From assembly GCF_030272615.1 (NCBI RefSeq), contig NC_081406.1, positions 167,977,361 through 168,041,360 of the forward strand: a stretch of 64,000 nt of DNA, in the 5' to 3' direction. This DNA comes from Cryptomeria japonica (lineage: Eukaryota > Streptophyta > Pinopsida > Cupressales > Cupressaceae). The notes beneath the pieces are model-generated. The model saw nothing but the letters and a program-made list of their open reading frames with translations, ran no database searches and had not been told where the DNA came from. Below, piece by piece: positions 34,323 to 47,813 of the stretch. Numbering within the stretch: the first letter of the stretch is position 1; each line of letters opens with the position of its first letter. Position numbers and translations under genes: made by a program.

Positions 34323-36221
34323 CTTTTAAGGATGATGTAAAATGCATTTGTGGGTATCCACACCTACAAGCCAACACAATCACCATGACCAGTCAACTAG
34401 AAGCCTAAAGTTTGAGCTAGCAATGAAGAGCCCACCAAGGTCAAGAAAAAACTAACACGTTGCTAACCTCTTCCAACCTATGCACACAATATGTAATAGA
34501 TGAGCGGCTATAGAAAAATCTGAATAGACTCCCACTTAAGGATTGTGGGACTAAAGACTCAATGTTAATGCCCAAATCACGACTCTCGACAAACCCACCA
34601 CCAAATGCTTTGGCCAAATCCTAACTAGTATAAAATATTTTGCAAAAGACTTTGTAAATGATAAAGTTTGCACTTATTACAAATAGAAATTGGCCAATCA
34701 AAACCAAGCATAAGTGGAGAAAAATATGAAAGCCCTATCCAAGGAAATACATGAGCACTCAAAAAGTTTGGATGATTGTTACAATGCCTAAATTTTTATT
34801 ATTAATTATATTTAATGTTTTAAGTATTTTGAGATGATTGTTACAAAACAATCATGAAAGAGGCAATTCATATGCATAAGTTGTGAGCATTTAATTTTTT
34901 AAAAATAAATAATGAATTTAAATTAATTATAATTTATGTATACATAATATAGAAACACTACCTATTCTATTGCGTAGATCTCTGAATCATCTTTCCAATG
35001 CTTGTAAAAATTAAAAAATTGAGAAGAAATATAAAAGTTGTGGTCAATTTACTAAAATGTGTTTTTCTAGGATTTTTAAAACGGATATCTATTTTGAAAA
35101 TATAAAAATTAAGAAAAAAACAACTTGGGGAAACAGATATCCATTTTTAACATTTTAAAAATGGATATTTGTTACTAACATATATCTATATTTTCTAACA
35201 CAGTTTTTTTCCCTTCATTTTCCCTCAAGATTGCTTTGGGATTTGGCTTGAGGGTGTCAAACCTGGAAAGACAACAAAAAACATGTTTAGAAGTTTTCCT
35301 TATTTTTCTAGAATTCACCCATGTGGCTAATGACTTTTTCTTTATCTGAATTTGATAAAATGGAAAGGGTTTATTAAGAAAATTGTTAGCTCCCTATCAA
35401 TATAGATTTTGTCTTACTTTGAATTTAATTAGTACTCATTATTGACTTTCTACATATACTATGACTAAAGTCTTAATTGATAGGTTGATTGAAAAACATC
35501 TATAACTTTAAATGGTTACACATTTTTCGAATCCGAAAAATTGTGCACATTCTATGCGTCCTCTACTATAGGATAAAAGAATTGAATTTCATGGATTTTT
35601 TACCAAGTTATGGTGCACAAACATACAAGTTTTTTTATTTTTTAAAAAATTTAATAAAAAAAATATAATTAATTATGTACTTGCCAAAAAAATTGTGTCC
35701 TCTACTTATATTAAAAGTTTAAAAAAAAATTATGTTTATTTTGTACAATTGTCTTTTACTTTTTCCTTAAAATTTTAGTACTACTACAATGAAATTTCAA
35801 TTTTTCACCAAATAGATTTAGATTTTTTGAAAAAAGAGTTATTAGCTTCGAAACTAAATTCAATTTTCTACAAATTGTATTCTTACATATTTTTCAAATT
35901 ATGTTAAACCCTATTCAAATTTTTTTGTTAAGTTGTCTAACTCTGATTTTCAAAATTTTCATTGCTACTTAAGGGTCTAGTTTGGACCCCCACGATCATG
36001 CACACGCCTTTGTAGTATGGATAGGACCATCTGGAAAACATCACTTCATCATCATACTTCTAATCCTCAAATTTATACGTCTAATCCTTATCTCAATGCT
36101 TCTTATCCTCAACTCAATGCTTCTTATCCTTATCTAAATATGATATCATCTTGATACCATTTTTACTATCAATCATGAGTATCATCACGATCATTGTTCT
36201 TAAACACATCAATGACATATA
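34323..36221. other. AT-rich spacer, no gene recognised
   Basis: Long A/T-rich stretch without protein similarity, LTRs or RNA-gene signals. A short imperfect tandem of TCAATGCTTCTTATCCT occurs near 36090-36135. It ends at the AAATG duplication of copia C and resumes at 61081. Confidence 0.5.
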
Positions 36222-36226
36222 AAATG

Positions 36227-37578
36227 TGTTGGAATTTGCATGAAGATTGCATTAATGAAATGTTATGTTGTCATTGATGTCAATTATAACTGGTAGTGAT
36301 GTTGTTATAATGTTGTTTTGTAACCGGTAGGAAGAGCTAGTGAAGGGTAATGTAACTGGTAGGTGAATTTGTGGAGGAAACCAATATTACTATAAAATGG
36401 AGAGGTGAACTGGTAAACCCTACCTATTGATATGATAAACCCTAACCGATGAAGTTTGGTGAATCAGTTGTATTGGTTTATGATCTAATGATGAGCGGTA
36501 ATAATTAAGACACATATGCATGTTGTATGAGAAGAGTTTCAAATGGTTTTTGGCACATAGAGATAATGGTTTTTATCTTGGGAATGAGCAAGTATATTGC
36601 ATGTAATGCAAACCACGTGATGACTTATAGAGTTCGATGAAGCGGTGATCAATGAGCAGTCGAGGCTATCTTGAATGATGTGCACAGATTATTATGTAAT
36701 CCAACGGTCATACTTGAACTGATTTGTTTGTAATCTCTATGAGAGAATTAGGTTTGTGATGTGTTACTGACCTATTGTTTTGTTTATAAGGTCGATGAGT
36801 TGTTTTTATTGAAGGGTTAGCAAATTTTAGTTGAGAGTGAGAGTGTGGTTTCTGAACCGGATGATGTATCTACAGTTTGTGTAAAGGTAGATAGGAGCAT
36901 GAAAAATATCTGAACAAGCAAGTGTAGTGCTATTCAAACAGATCAGCAAACCCCTATTGTTTTCTAACAATTATAGTAGTTAAATCCCCTAACTGGGTAA
37001 GCTCTAACAAGCTTAGTGTTATTCAAATCCTCTACTAAGGTTACTCCTTATAGGGTATTACTTCTAATAGGGCATTATAGTCAATCCCTTAACCGGGTGG
37101 TCCCTAATAGGATTTGTTCTTAACAAGACTTATTCTAAAGCTTTAACAGGCTTGGCTCCTGATAGGGTGAACTTTAGAAGAGTTCAGAATACTTGTGGGT
37201 ATTCATCCCCACTGTGGTTTTTCCCATTTGGGTTTCCACGTCAAAAATATTGTGTCAAGTGGTGAATGTTTTTGTGGTTATGTTTACTATGGTTAAATTG
37301 CTTAATTGCTAAACCCACTTTGATATGTTATGTTAACCGACAACAATCTAAAATGAGGTTTTACTTATGTCACTAAAGTATTTGGATGTTTGTGAGTTTC
37401 AAGTTGTTTTACTGTTAATCTCTTATAACAGTCAACCGGTTTAACTTGTCAGTTTAGAGTTTGCATTAAGAGGATGTTTAAGAGATTGGTGAAAGTTTAT
37501 ATCATTTTTCTATCTACTGATTCACCCCCCCCCTCTCTCAATAGTTGACCGGATCCTTATTCTTTCATCATACCATCA
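36227..37578 (+). repeat. 5' LTR of copia element C
   Basis: 1352 bp, TGTTGGAATT...ACCATCA. The hairpin-like block GTGGTTTTTCCC-ATTTGGGTTTCCAC lies at 37214-37240. A series of imperfect 'CTAACAGG / CCGGGTGGTCC' units lies near 37000-37165. Confidence 0.92.
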
Positions 37579-37580
37579 AT

Positions 37581-37595
37581 TGGTATTAGAGCTTC
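37581..37595 (+). other. Primer-binding site of copia element C
   Basis: TGGTATTAGAGCTTC, one change from the initiator-Met primer site TGGTATCAGAGC, two bases after the LTR end. Confidence 0.85.
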
Positions 37596-37648
37596 TCAGG
37601 TCCTCTAAGGTCTAAGCCTAACAGTTTGAGGTAAAGATCTTGTAGAAC

Positions 37649-38178
37649 ATGATGAAGAAGGAAGGTCCGAAGTTTAATAGAGAGAACTATAGAATATGGA
37701 GTGATAGAATACAAATTTTATCAAGAGTTTAGGAAGTCAATACTGGGAACAAGTTGGTACGCAATATGTTGCACCTAGTGGGATTATGATTGATGATAAG
37801 AAGAAAGAGCAACAAGAAAACAATCAAGCATTGGAGGCCATTATCAATTCTTTGTCTAATGCAAAGTATGTAGATGTTCATGGTCTGGAAACTGCCTATG
37901 AGGTATGGAAGAAACTTGAAGAGATTTATAGTGGTGATGAACATGTGAAGATTGCCAAAGAAGAGAGTCTAAGAGGAAAATTTGACAACATGCGGATGGT
38001 TGAAGGTGAGAATATACAATAGTATGGTCAAAGGATCAAAGAGATAGTTGGTGAGATAAAAAGTGTTGGTGGTAAAGTGGAAGATGCCACAATGATTAGT
38101 AAGGTGTTGAGAAACCTGCTACCGGTCTACGCTATCTGAGTTGCAGCCATTCAGGAGCTAAAATCTATTGACAAAACT
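37649..38178 (+). pseudogene. Copia element C gag, N-terminal part
   Basis: The gag capsid domain of copia type starts at ATG 37649 with FNRENYRIWSDRIQ, a typical UBN2-family opening. A frame break follows near 37730, then the helical part with ALEAIINSLSNAKYVDVHG and YEVWKKLEEIYSGDEHVKIAK, and VLRNLLPVYAI near 38112. A TAG (near 38020) and a TGA (38138-38140) interrupt it. It is split at 38178 by chromovirus D and continues at 51686. Confidence 0.88.
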
Positions 38179-39434
38179 TGTCACAACCTCCTTTATCACT
38201 TTTTGATTTGATACAATTCTATTATATTTTTGGTTGAGCTATTAAAAATGATTGAATAAATATTATAAAAGAATAAAAATGGACACACACACACACACAC
38301 ACTTGGAGAATATAATTCAAAAGGCATTATTTATTTTCTTATTTTACCATTCCCAATTATGGCACATGTTGTAGGAGAAATTAGAAGCTTCTAGAGGAAT
38401 CTCCAACACCTTGCATGTAACTCCCCCACTAGGTTTTTAATCAATTTGCATGAGTCCAATAATGGAAAAGAATCTCATTTTTAATTAAGTTCTCTAGATA
38501 GTGGAATTGAGGGATTTCTCCTATATATTGTATGCAAGTTTTCAAAAAAGGGAGTTGATTATGTTTTGAAGAAAATTTCCCAAGTTTTTAGTAGTAGGAT
38601 CTTCTTTGGTAGTCTCATTTTCATTGCAGGATTGTTAAGTTGTTCTTGAAGATTTCTCTCAAGTTGCAAGGAAGGATCTAAAAAGGATAGCTAGAGGATT
38701 CAACTTCGAGCTTCAATAAACCAGGTTCTCTTCTTTTATATGAGAAATTTGTAATATAAAAAAAAAATAGTTCTAGATCTCCCTTTATATAAAGAAATTT
38801 TTTTATTTAGATTGTAAATCTTTTCTTCTTTATTAGGGATAAATAATGATGAAAATACTTTCATATAGTGCATGTAAAAGGTAGCTTTATTATTATTTAA
38901 ATTTCTTTAGAAAAATATATGTATGATCTTGCTTTTGCTTTTTCCAAAAGTTTTTTTTTGATATGTGCAAAAAAGCATATTTTCCATTATATTAAATTTC
39001 TTTTTCTGAGATTAAAACTCTTCCCTGTGTGATTAAATGATATGAATCTTAATCTTTATTATTATTCTCTTGAATTCATTTCTCTGGCTCTTCGAATGGA
39101 AATATGAAAGTAGATCTCATTCCTTAATTAAATCCTTCTCTGTGAATGTAGAAATAAATCCCGAATGTAGAAATAAATCCCTCTCTGCGAATGTAGAAAT
39201 AAATCCCTCTCTGTGAAAAATGAGGTATAAATCTCTCTATGAATATTAGCTGAAAAAAATGAGGTATAAATCTCTCTCGGAATACTAGTTCTGTACATTG
39301 CTGAACAATTTAGTTCTCTGTGTTATTCATCCCTGAGAATAAAATCTTATTCTCATTTGTTTTACAATAATATTTCTACTTCTCATATATCTGATTATTT
39401 ATTTCTCTCTATGTTTAAATAAATTGAAAATGAA

Positions 39435-39436
<2 letters not shown>

Positions 39437-39526
<90 letters not shown>
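39437..39526. repeat. (TA)n microsatellite in the 5' LTR of chromovirus D
   Basis: About 45 uninterrupted TA units. The matching place in the other LTR (47814-47893) has a shorter TA run followed by a TGTA run, so the tract changed after insertion. Confidence 0.95.
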
Positions 39527-39527
<1 letters not shown>

Positions 39528-39602
39528 CGTTAAAAATTTATGAAAATTATCGCAAATTTTTTATTACAAAAAGGGAGGGTCTTGGAAATTTATTTCAAAA
39601 AA

Positions 39603-39800
39603 GAAATATTGGGCATCGTGCAGGGAGAGGCAGCTATAAGGTAACCGCCGAGGGTAGTGGTACCCTCCACTACCCCTACGGTCACTGTCAGGACAGTGGC
39701 CGCAGGGGGAGTGGAGGGGCCCACGGTGTCCCCTTTCCTCTGCGGGCCTACACCTACAGGACTGCAGAGGTGACGGGACTTGTGGGTCCCCACTCCCCAT
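39603..39800. other. GC-rich inverted-repeat island in the 5' LTR of chromovirus D
   Basis: GC-rich block between two AT-rich microsatellites, with opposed pieces GGGTAGTGGTACCCTCCACTACCC and CCACAAG..-type arms, ending in CCCCATTTGCATTTAAAA. Counterpart in the other LTR: about 47990-48195, with many substitutions. Confidence 0.7.
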
Positions 39801-41456
39801 TTGCATTTAAAACAAGATTCGCTTTTTTGTTTGTTGTTATTTTTAGTTTTTTTTTATAAATTGAAAATTAAAAAAAATTGTTAATTATTTATTTAATTAG
39901 TTATATATATATATAGATATATATATAAAAATTTCTTTAAGGTAAATTTAAGTTAGTAAATTAAACTTAGGAAAATTTATAAATAATTAAGATATTGGGT
40001 AATAAATTTATAATTTTAAATTTATGTGTATAATTGAAATCTCTCAACCCATTGGAGATTTATTGGGTTACTTAGTCGATAATTTTTAGATTCTTTTAAA
40101 ACAATTAAGTCATAATATTATGATTTGATCCAAAATTGCCCAAAGTCTAAACTAATTATTCATTTTGAACTAGTAATGCTATAATTAAATTATTCTCGTG
40201 ATAGAAGTAAACATTTCTTTATTTTGCATGTAAATGACACTAATTTTACATCATCGAATTACTTATATATTAATTTGCATTCATGATCAAGTTACATTTC
40301 CATCATTTTCATGCAAATCACATGTTTTAATACGTGAGTTCATAATTGTCATTATCGTGCAATCATATATTAAATAGTTTAGTTGTAGAAGAATGGTAAT
40401 TCTATCAAGTGGTAATTGAATGCCATCGAAGTAGTTATTTCAATTAATTAAACCTTGCAATTGCGTACATTCAATTCATAAATGTTTTCATAGCTTCTTA
40501 GTTAGAAAACTAAATAAAGGAAGTCGGAAAACCAAAACCTAGTAGCGTTCGGTATATACAGTGCCTCTGGGTCACGCTTACGGGTAATGCCATCGTGTTG
40601 AACTACTGCACTTAACGCCTAATAAAGCTGCATCAACGACGTCTGTGGCATCGTCCCTATAAATCGTTGGGGAGTAATAAGGGACACTTGGAAGTTAAAA
40701 TCCAAGGGGCACGTAATCCCCCTTGGATCGATAATCTAATAAGATAATCCTAAAATGATCTTTCATCCGCTGAGTTAAACCATAGTAAACTCCTATAGGG
40801 ATGATTGAGCGAAATGCTTTTACAAAATTGATTTAATCTCGAAGAATTGTTAACGATTGACTATTGGTCAAGGGTGACACTTTTGATAAGAATTAGGATC
40901 TATTTGTTTTAGGCCACAAGCAATAGGCCATCTTGAGGCTTTGCTTAAGCGCTACCACTGTGGGTAGCAACCGCAGAGAAACTATCTGGGACATTGACCC
41001 TAGAAAGGGTTGCATACCCACTAATCAGTTTACATCAAACCATAGAGTAGAAAATAGAACTACATACTTTATGCCTTGATCTCGTGCCGAAACGGGTATG
41101 TAGGCAGTCTTGGGACGGAGTTGTCCCTAGTACTCAGGTGTTCGTGGGCGGGGTCTAAGCTTTGGTAAGAAGATGGGTTGAGAAGAATCCTAATTCGAAA
41201 GATAAGTATAAATAAAAGAAGAAAGTAATTCAATGCATACTCGGAAGGAATCCCGTATGGATTTGCTTGACTTCCCGAGGCTTTAAGCCAAATTTCGAGG
41301 CGGAATTCAAGCTTGTATTATATTAATTGATTTCTCCTAAGGACGATGACCTTGGTGCACTCCTATTAGAAGAGTATAGTACTTAGTGAGTGACTCAGGA
41401 CCCGAATGGTCCCGATGAGTGTAAGTCTCTGGCCAGGGCACCTCCTATCCCTATTT

Positions 41457-41600
41457 GATAGATGCCTACCCCATATGGGTAGATGCCTATCCTGTATTGG
41501 ATAGATGAAACCTTATGTCCCGTATGGATAGATGCCTAACCCGTATGGTTCGATGCTCATCCCGAATGGATAAATGCCTAATCCAAATGGATGGATGATC
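41457..41600. repeat. Degenerate 21-22-bp tandem units near the end of the 5' LTR
   Basis: Six to seven units of the form ATAGATGCCTA-CCC-TATGG. The same array lies at about 51440-51580 in the other LTR. Confidence 0.75.
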
Positions 41601-41693
41601 AGAGTATGCAATTGAATCAAACACAAATAATTAAATTTAACAAAAAAAAAGAGGTCAAATTTTGTTGAGTTAAGTACGATGGGTTATTACATG

Positions 41694-41711
41694 TGGTATC
41701 AGAGCAAAGGT
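41694..41711 (+). other. Primer-binding site of chromovirus D
   Basis: TGGTATCAGAGCAAAGGT, two bases after the LTR; standard initiator-Met tRNA primer site. Confidence 0.92.
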
Positions 41712-41841
41712 TCAAATCTAGGCCTTGTGCTCACTTCAACTTACACAACTAAGGGAATGTTTTGCAATGGTAGAAATTAAATTTTAAAAATCTTAAATCA
41801 ATAACTAACTACATAATTTAACTTTTAGGTAAAACCCTAAA

Positions 41842-44800
41842 ATGGCTAGAGGAAGAGGAAGAGGAAGAGGAAGAAGAAGGGGTAATGGAAGACACGCTAC
41901 CACTAGGAGACAAAGGGAAAAAATAATGAAGAAAACCATGAAGAAAACCATGAGGAAGACCATGAAGGGGATCAACATAACCCAGGGAATAACGAAGATG
42001 GGGTCGAGGCTATAATCAACCTCCTAACCAAACAAAGGGATAAAATCAACTTCTTGGAGCAATCAATGCAGGACCTTAGGGCAAGGCAGAATGACATTGA
42101 AAATCGAAGTGGTACTAAAAATGGAAACCTTGGTAGCAATCAATAGAATATGATGGGAAATAGAAAAGAAAATAACATATTGGAACTCTCTAAGGACTTG
42201 AAGAAAATCACCCCTCCTATGTTCGATGGGAGGCAAATTGGTGAAGGAGCTGAGAATTGGTTAAATGAAATGGAAAAGTATTTTGAATTAAGAGATTTTA
42301 GCGAAACAACCAAAGCCTTATGGGGCTCCTATCAACTCATAGGGGAGGCAGCTAGTTGGTGGACCAACACCAAGGAGCAAAATGGGTATAGTAGGGATAC
42401 GATCACATGTGAACAATTTATTCACCACTTCCGTAAAAGGTGGCTCCCTCAATTGTTCTTTGATGAGAAGGTGACAGAATTCCATATTCTACGTCAAGGG
42501 CCCCTATCAGTCCAACAATATTGGGATAAGTTCGCCAAATTACTTAAGTACGTACCAATGTACTAGAAAGATGAAGAAGGCCAAGCGAGGAAGTTCATTT
42601 TGGGACTAAATACCAACATAGGGGCAGAGGTTGACATGCATGGACCCAAAAACATGAATGAAGTACTTGAAAAGTCCCTAAGGCAAGAGAGGAAGATTCA
42701 AACCCTAACAATAGCAGGGCAGAACTATAATGGGAACCACTCATTTAAAAGGAAGCAAGAATTCAAGGGGAACACAAACTTCAACAAGAGTCAAAGGGAT
42801 AATTCTTCTGAAAGAAGACCACCCCCTAATCAATATCAGAGGAATGGAAATAACAATAATAACAGGGGCAGTAATAATAGAGGCAACTATAATAGGAATA
42901 ACCAGCAGAATAGGATAACTTATCCACCCAGGGCCAATGAAAAAAGGAATGATCCCCCTAGGAATCAAGGTAGGAGGGGTCCTCCAGGTGGATGCTTTAT
43001 GTGTGGGGGAAACCATTTTGCTAGAGAGTGTCCTAGGATGCAAGGTCAAATTAGGGCCAATCAACCCCAACAAGGGCCCCAACAAAGGATTTATGCAGCA
43101 GTTAGGAACCGAAGAGGGAGATTCCAGAATGTTCCCATGGAAACTATAGGTACACTATTCGAACAACCAATTTCAATTCTAATTGACACTGGGTCATCTG
43201 AATGTTTCATCTCACCTGAATTAGTAAGCAAATATGCATTAAAAGTTAATCAAATGGAGTCATCATGGATAGTTCAATATGGGGATAAGGCAACTAGGGA
43301 AGTAACTAAGTGTTTGCCAAGGGCAAGGGTACAATTTCTTGAGTTTGAAACAAGGGTAGACCTCTATGTGGCATCCCTAGGATTATATGACGTAGTTATT
43401 GGAATGAGTTGGTTAACAAATCATCAAGCTAATGTAGATTGCTATAGCAAAGTTGTTGAATCTTTGGATGATGAGGGGGAAAGGGTCAGAATCCAAGGAA
43501 AGTTTAAGCCCATTAATATATAAACCATATCAGCCATGCAATTAAAGAAGGAAAGAAGAAGAGGAGGCCTAATCTATATGGTTGAAATTGATGAAGGAAA
43601 AGAGGAAAATACCCCAACCTTTGAAAATACCCCTTTCTTAAAGGAATTCAAAGATGTATTTCTAGAAGAATTACTCGACTTACCCCCTAAAAGGAAGTTT
43701 GACTTTTCTATCGACGTACTACCGGGAGCTGAACTAGTATCAAGGGCACCTTACCAAATGAACACAACTAAATTACAAGAGCTCAATATGCAATTAGAGG
43801 AACTCTTAGCTAAGGGATTAATAAGGCCAAGTGTATCACCATGGGGAGCGCCAGTCTTATTCATTAAGAAGAAGGATGGAACCTTAAGACTGTGCATCGA
43901 CTATAGGATGTTGAACAAGGTCACAATAAAGAATAGGTATCCCTTACCATGAATAGAGGATCTTTTTGACCAAATGAAAGGAGCAGCAGTTTTCTCGAAG
44001 ATAGACCTCCGATCAGGATATCATCAACTCAGAATTAAAGAGGAGGAAATTTTGAAGACAGCTTTCAAGACTAGATATGGGCATTATGAGATCACAGTAG
44101 CTCCTTTTGCTGTAACCAATTCCCCAGCTACATTTATGAACCTAATGAATAGTGTACTCCATGACTACTTGGACAAATTTGTTTTGGTATTTCTGGATGA
44201 CATATTGATTTACTCTTGGAATGAGGAGGAACATTTAGTACACCTACAAATTATTTTGCAAAGATTGAGAGAACATAAGTTATATGGGAAACTATCAAAA
44301 TGTGCCTTCTTCGAGGAAAAGATTCACTACCTTGGGCATATAATATCAAAGGAAGGAATAGCAATTGATCTAGATAAGATAAAGGCAATAGTAGAATGGT
44401 CGATCCCTAAAAATGTTTCAGAGGTAAGAAGCTTTATGGGACTGGCAAGGTACTATAGGAGGTTTGTGGAAGGATTCTCTAAGATAGCAAACCCCATCAC
44501 CTCATTACAAAGGAAGGGTAAAAGGTTTGTGTGGATAGAGCAAAGTGATAAGGCATTTCAAATTTTGAAGGGGAAACTAACTTCAGCACCCATTCTAAAG
44601 GTACCAGATCCGAATGGACACTTCACAGTCGTAACTAATGCTTCTATTGAAGGTTTAGGAGGAGTACTTGTCCAAGATGAAGGGGTAGTAGCTTACGAAT
44701 CCAGGAAGCTGAAGACTCATGAGGTTAATTATGCACCCCACAACTTAGAGTTAGCAGTGATTTTGCATGCCCTACAGAAATGGAGACACTTCTTACTAGG

Positions 44801-46441
44801 GAAGCCCTTTGAGTTAAAGTTAGATAACCAAGGACTAAAGTACATCTTTACCCAACCCCACTTAAATGCTAGAAAAAGAAGGTGGTTAGAGTTTCTAAGT
44901 GAATATGATTTTGACATTGAATAAATTAAGGGGAAGGAAAATAGGGTGGCAGATGCTTTGAGTAGGAGGAGACACTTGATGACTATAGCAACATTCAAAA
45001 CTTCTTTCAAAAGGCAAGTAATGGATGAGTAGGGACACGACCCATGGTATGAGCAAGTCAAATTGACTTTAGAACATGATCCAACTGATCCTAAGATTGA
45101 AGGGTATACATTAGACAAAGATGGGTTGCTCAGATACAATAATAGAATCTATATTCCAAATTCAGGAGACTTAAGGGAAGTAGTCTTGTCGGAGGCTCAC
45201 AATGCCCCTTACTCAGGGCACCCGAGGGTTAACAAACTTTATGCAGATCTAAAGAAGTTATACTATTGGCAAGGGATGAAGAATGACATAGTCAAATATG
45301 TGGCTAAATGTTTGGAGTGTCAAAGAGTAAAGGCAGAACATAGACATCCAGCTGGATTATTACAATTACATGATGTACCTCAACACAAGTGGCAAGTTAT
45401 TAGTATTGATTTTGTGCAAGGGTTGCCCACATCACCTTCTAGGCATGATACAATAATGGTGGTAATTGACAAACTCACCAAGGTGGCACACTTTATACCT
45501 GAAAATCTGACGGATGATGCGCCTACCTTAGCAAGGTACTTTGTTAAGGAAATATTTAGGTTGCATGGAATACCAGAGAAAATCATATTAGATAGAGATG
45601 CTAGATTCACTTCAAGGTTTTGGACAACTCTTCAAATAGCTCTGGGAACTCAACTAAATTTTAGCACTGCATACCATCCTGAAACCGACGATCAAACAGA
45701 AAGGACAAATCAGATTTTGGAAGACCTACTTCGCATGTATTGCATGGACCAATAGAAGAAATGGGAAGAGTACCTACCTCTGGTAGAGTTTGCTTACAAT
45801 AATACATATCAAACATCTTTGGGAATGACACCTTTCGAAGCATTGTATGTTAGGCCATGTCGAACACCTTTGAGTTGGGATAGCCTTGAAGATAGAGTAA
45901 TTGTTGGACCAGATATGTTGAAGGAAATGGAAAGGAAAACTAAGGAAATTAGGCAAAGATTGAAGGAAGCCTGAGATAGGCAGAAAAGTTATGCAGACAA
46001 GAATAGGACACCAAGGGAGTTTGAGGTGGGAGGGAAAGTCTTCCTAAGGGTTAGGACACACAAGAGTTCCATAAGATTTGGAAAAAGACCAAGCTTGCAC
46101 CTCGTTATGTTGGACCTTTTGAAATATTGGGAAGGATTAACCTAGTTCCATACCGGTTGGCCTTACCTCCCCAGTTGAGCCGAATCCATGATGTCTTCCA
46201 TGTATCTCTTCTTAAAAAGTATGTACCTGATGAGAAACACATTTTGAATTGGGATGCCTTATAGGTCCAAGAAATGGGAGGAATAATGATAGAGCCATTC
46301 AAAATCATGGAGAGGCGCTAGTGCCAATTGTGCAACAAAGAGGTTGATCAATGCAAAGTACAATGGAACTAGTATGATGAAAAGAATGCCACATGGGAAG
46401 ATACTAGGGAAATGCAACAATTGTTTCCTTTTTTGTTTTAA
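41842..46441 (+). pseudogene. Chromovirus D gag-pol polyprotein, broken
   Basis: One frame encodes the structural protein and all enzymes. From ATG 41842: an Arg/Gly-rich start (MARGRGRGRGRRRG) and a frameshift in the A-run near 41920. An acidic stretch follows, then the gag capsid domain (42235-42580), and the zinc knuckle C-F-M-C-G-G-N-H-F-A-R-E-C (42995-43035, one residue shorter than the common form). The protease has intact D-T-G at 43185-43193. Reverse transcriptase lies about 43700-44440 with F-L-D-D at 44190-44201. RNase H shows T-N-A-S where T-D-A-S is expected (near 44634), so a catalytic residue is lost. The integrase has an HHCC zinc region (about 45195-45330) and a DDE core to about 45720. 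The C-terminal region ends with the chromodomain-like E-x-N-A-T-W-E block near 46380-46410. A second frameshift lies near 46080. Stops: TAG at 42144, 42564, 45030, 45753, 46262, 46319; TAA at 43521, 44922; TGA at 43950, 45972. Confidence 0.95.
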
Positions 46442-46502
46442 ACTAATCATGAACTATAGACTCTTTTTGATACATTCAATAAGTGCATCAGGACAATGCA
46501 CA

Positions 46503-46519
46503 AATTAAGGGGGGGAGGA
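46503..46519 (+). other. Polypurine tract of chromovirus D
   Basis: AATTAAGGGGGGGAGGA immediately before the 3' LTR start TGTCAC. Confidence 0.9.
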
Positions 46520-47485
46520 TGTCACAACCCTCCTTTATCACTTTTTGATTTGATACAATTCTATTATATTTTTGGTTGAGCTATTAAAAATGATTGAATA
46601 AATATTATAAAAGAATAAAAATGGACACACACACACACACACACTTGGAGAATATAATTCAAAAGGCATTATTTATTTTCTTATTTTCCCATTCCCAATT
46701 ATGGCACATGTTGTAGGATAAATTAGAAGCTTCTAGAGGAATCTCCAACACCTTGCATGTAACTCCCCCACTAGGTTTTCAATCAATTTGCATGAGTCCA
46801 ATATTGGAAAAGAATCTCATTTTTAATTAAATTCTCTAGATAGTGGAATTGAGGGATTTTTCCTATATATTGTATGCAAGTTTTCAAAAAAGGGAGTTGA
46901 TTATGTTTTGAAGAAAATTTCTCAAGTTTTTAGTAGTAGGATCTTCTTTGGTAGTCTCATTTTCGTTGCAAGATTGTTAAGTTGTTCTTGAAGATTTCTC
47001 TCAAGTTGCAAGGAAGGATCTAAAAAGGATAGCTAGAGGATTCAACTTCGAGCTTCAATAAACCAAGTTCTCTTCTTTTATATGAGAAATTTGTATTATC
47101 AAAAAAAAATATAGTTCTAGATCTCCCTTTATATAAAGAATTTTTTTTATTTAGATTGTTAATCTTTTCTTCTTAATTAGGGATAAATAATGATGAAAAT
47201 ACTTTCATATAGTGCATGTAAAAGGTAGCTTTATTATTATTTAAATTTCTTTAGAAAAATATATATATGATCTTGTTTTTGCTTTTTCCAAAAGTTTTTT
47301 TTTGATATGTGCAAAAAATCATATTTTCCCTTATATTAAATTTCTTTTTCTGAGATTAAAACTCTTCCTTGTGTGATTAAATGATATGAATCTTAATCTT
47401 TATTATTCTTCTCTTGAATTCATTTCTCTGGCTCTTCGAATGGAAATCTGAAAGTAGATCTCATTCCTTAATTAAATCCTTCTAT

Positions 47486-47590
47486 GTGAATGTAGAAATA
47501 AATCCCTCTCTGTGAATGTAGAAATAAATCCCTCTATGTGAATGTAGAAATAAATCCCTCTCTGCGAATGTAGAAATAAATCCCTCTCTA
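47486..47590. repeat. 26-bp tandem repeat, four copies, in the 3' LTR of chromovirus D
   Basis: Unit starts GTGAATGTAGAAATAAATCC and ends CTCTCT, with starts at 47486, 47512, 47538 and 47564. The other LTR has about three, one of them shortened. Confidence 0.9.
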
Positions 47591-47813
47591 TGGAAAATGA
47601 GGTATAAATCTCTCTGTGAATATTAGTTGAAAAAAATGAGGTATAAATCTCTCTGGGAATACTAGTTTTGTACATTGCTGAACAATTTAGTTCTCTGTGT
47701 TATTCATCCCTGAGAATAAAATCTTATTCTCATTTGTTTTACATTAATATTTCTACTTCTCATATATCTGTTTATTTATTTCTCTCTATGTTTAAATAAA
47801 TTGAAAATGAAAA

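Larger units (their letters stand above)
38179..41691 (+). repeat. 5' LTR of chromovirus D, 3.5 kb
   Basis: TGTCACAACC...GGTTATTACA. It contains (AC)10 at 38283-38302, a 26-bp tandem near 39144-39215, (TA)n at 39437-39526, a GC-rich island near 39603-39800 and 21-bp units at 41457-41600. No protein is encoded. Such LTR length is exceptional among plant gypsy elements. Confidence 0.93.

Noticed and set aside
42730-43149. Extra frames overlapping the chromovirus gag
   Set aside because: Shadows of the Asn/Arg-rich gag tail in other frames and on the other strand.
47472-47675. Repetitive open frame of 67 codons (RDLF/EIYTSF repeats)
   Set aside because: It is the 26-bp tandem repeat translated; the copy number differs in the other LTR.
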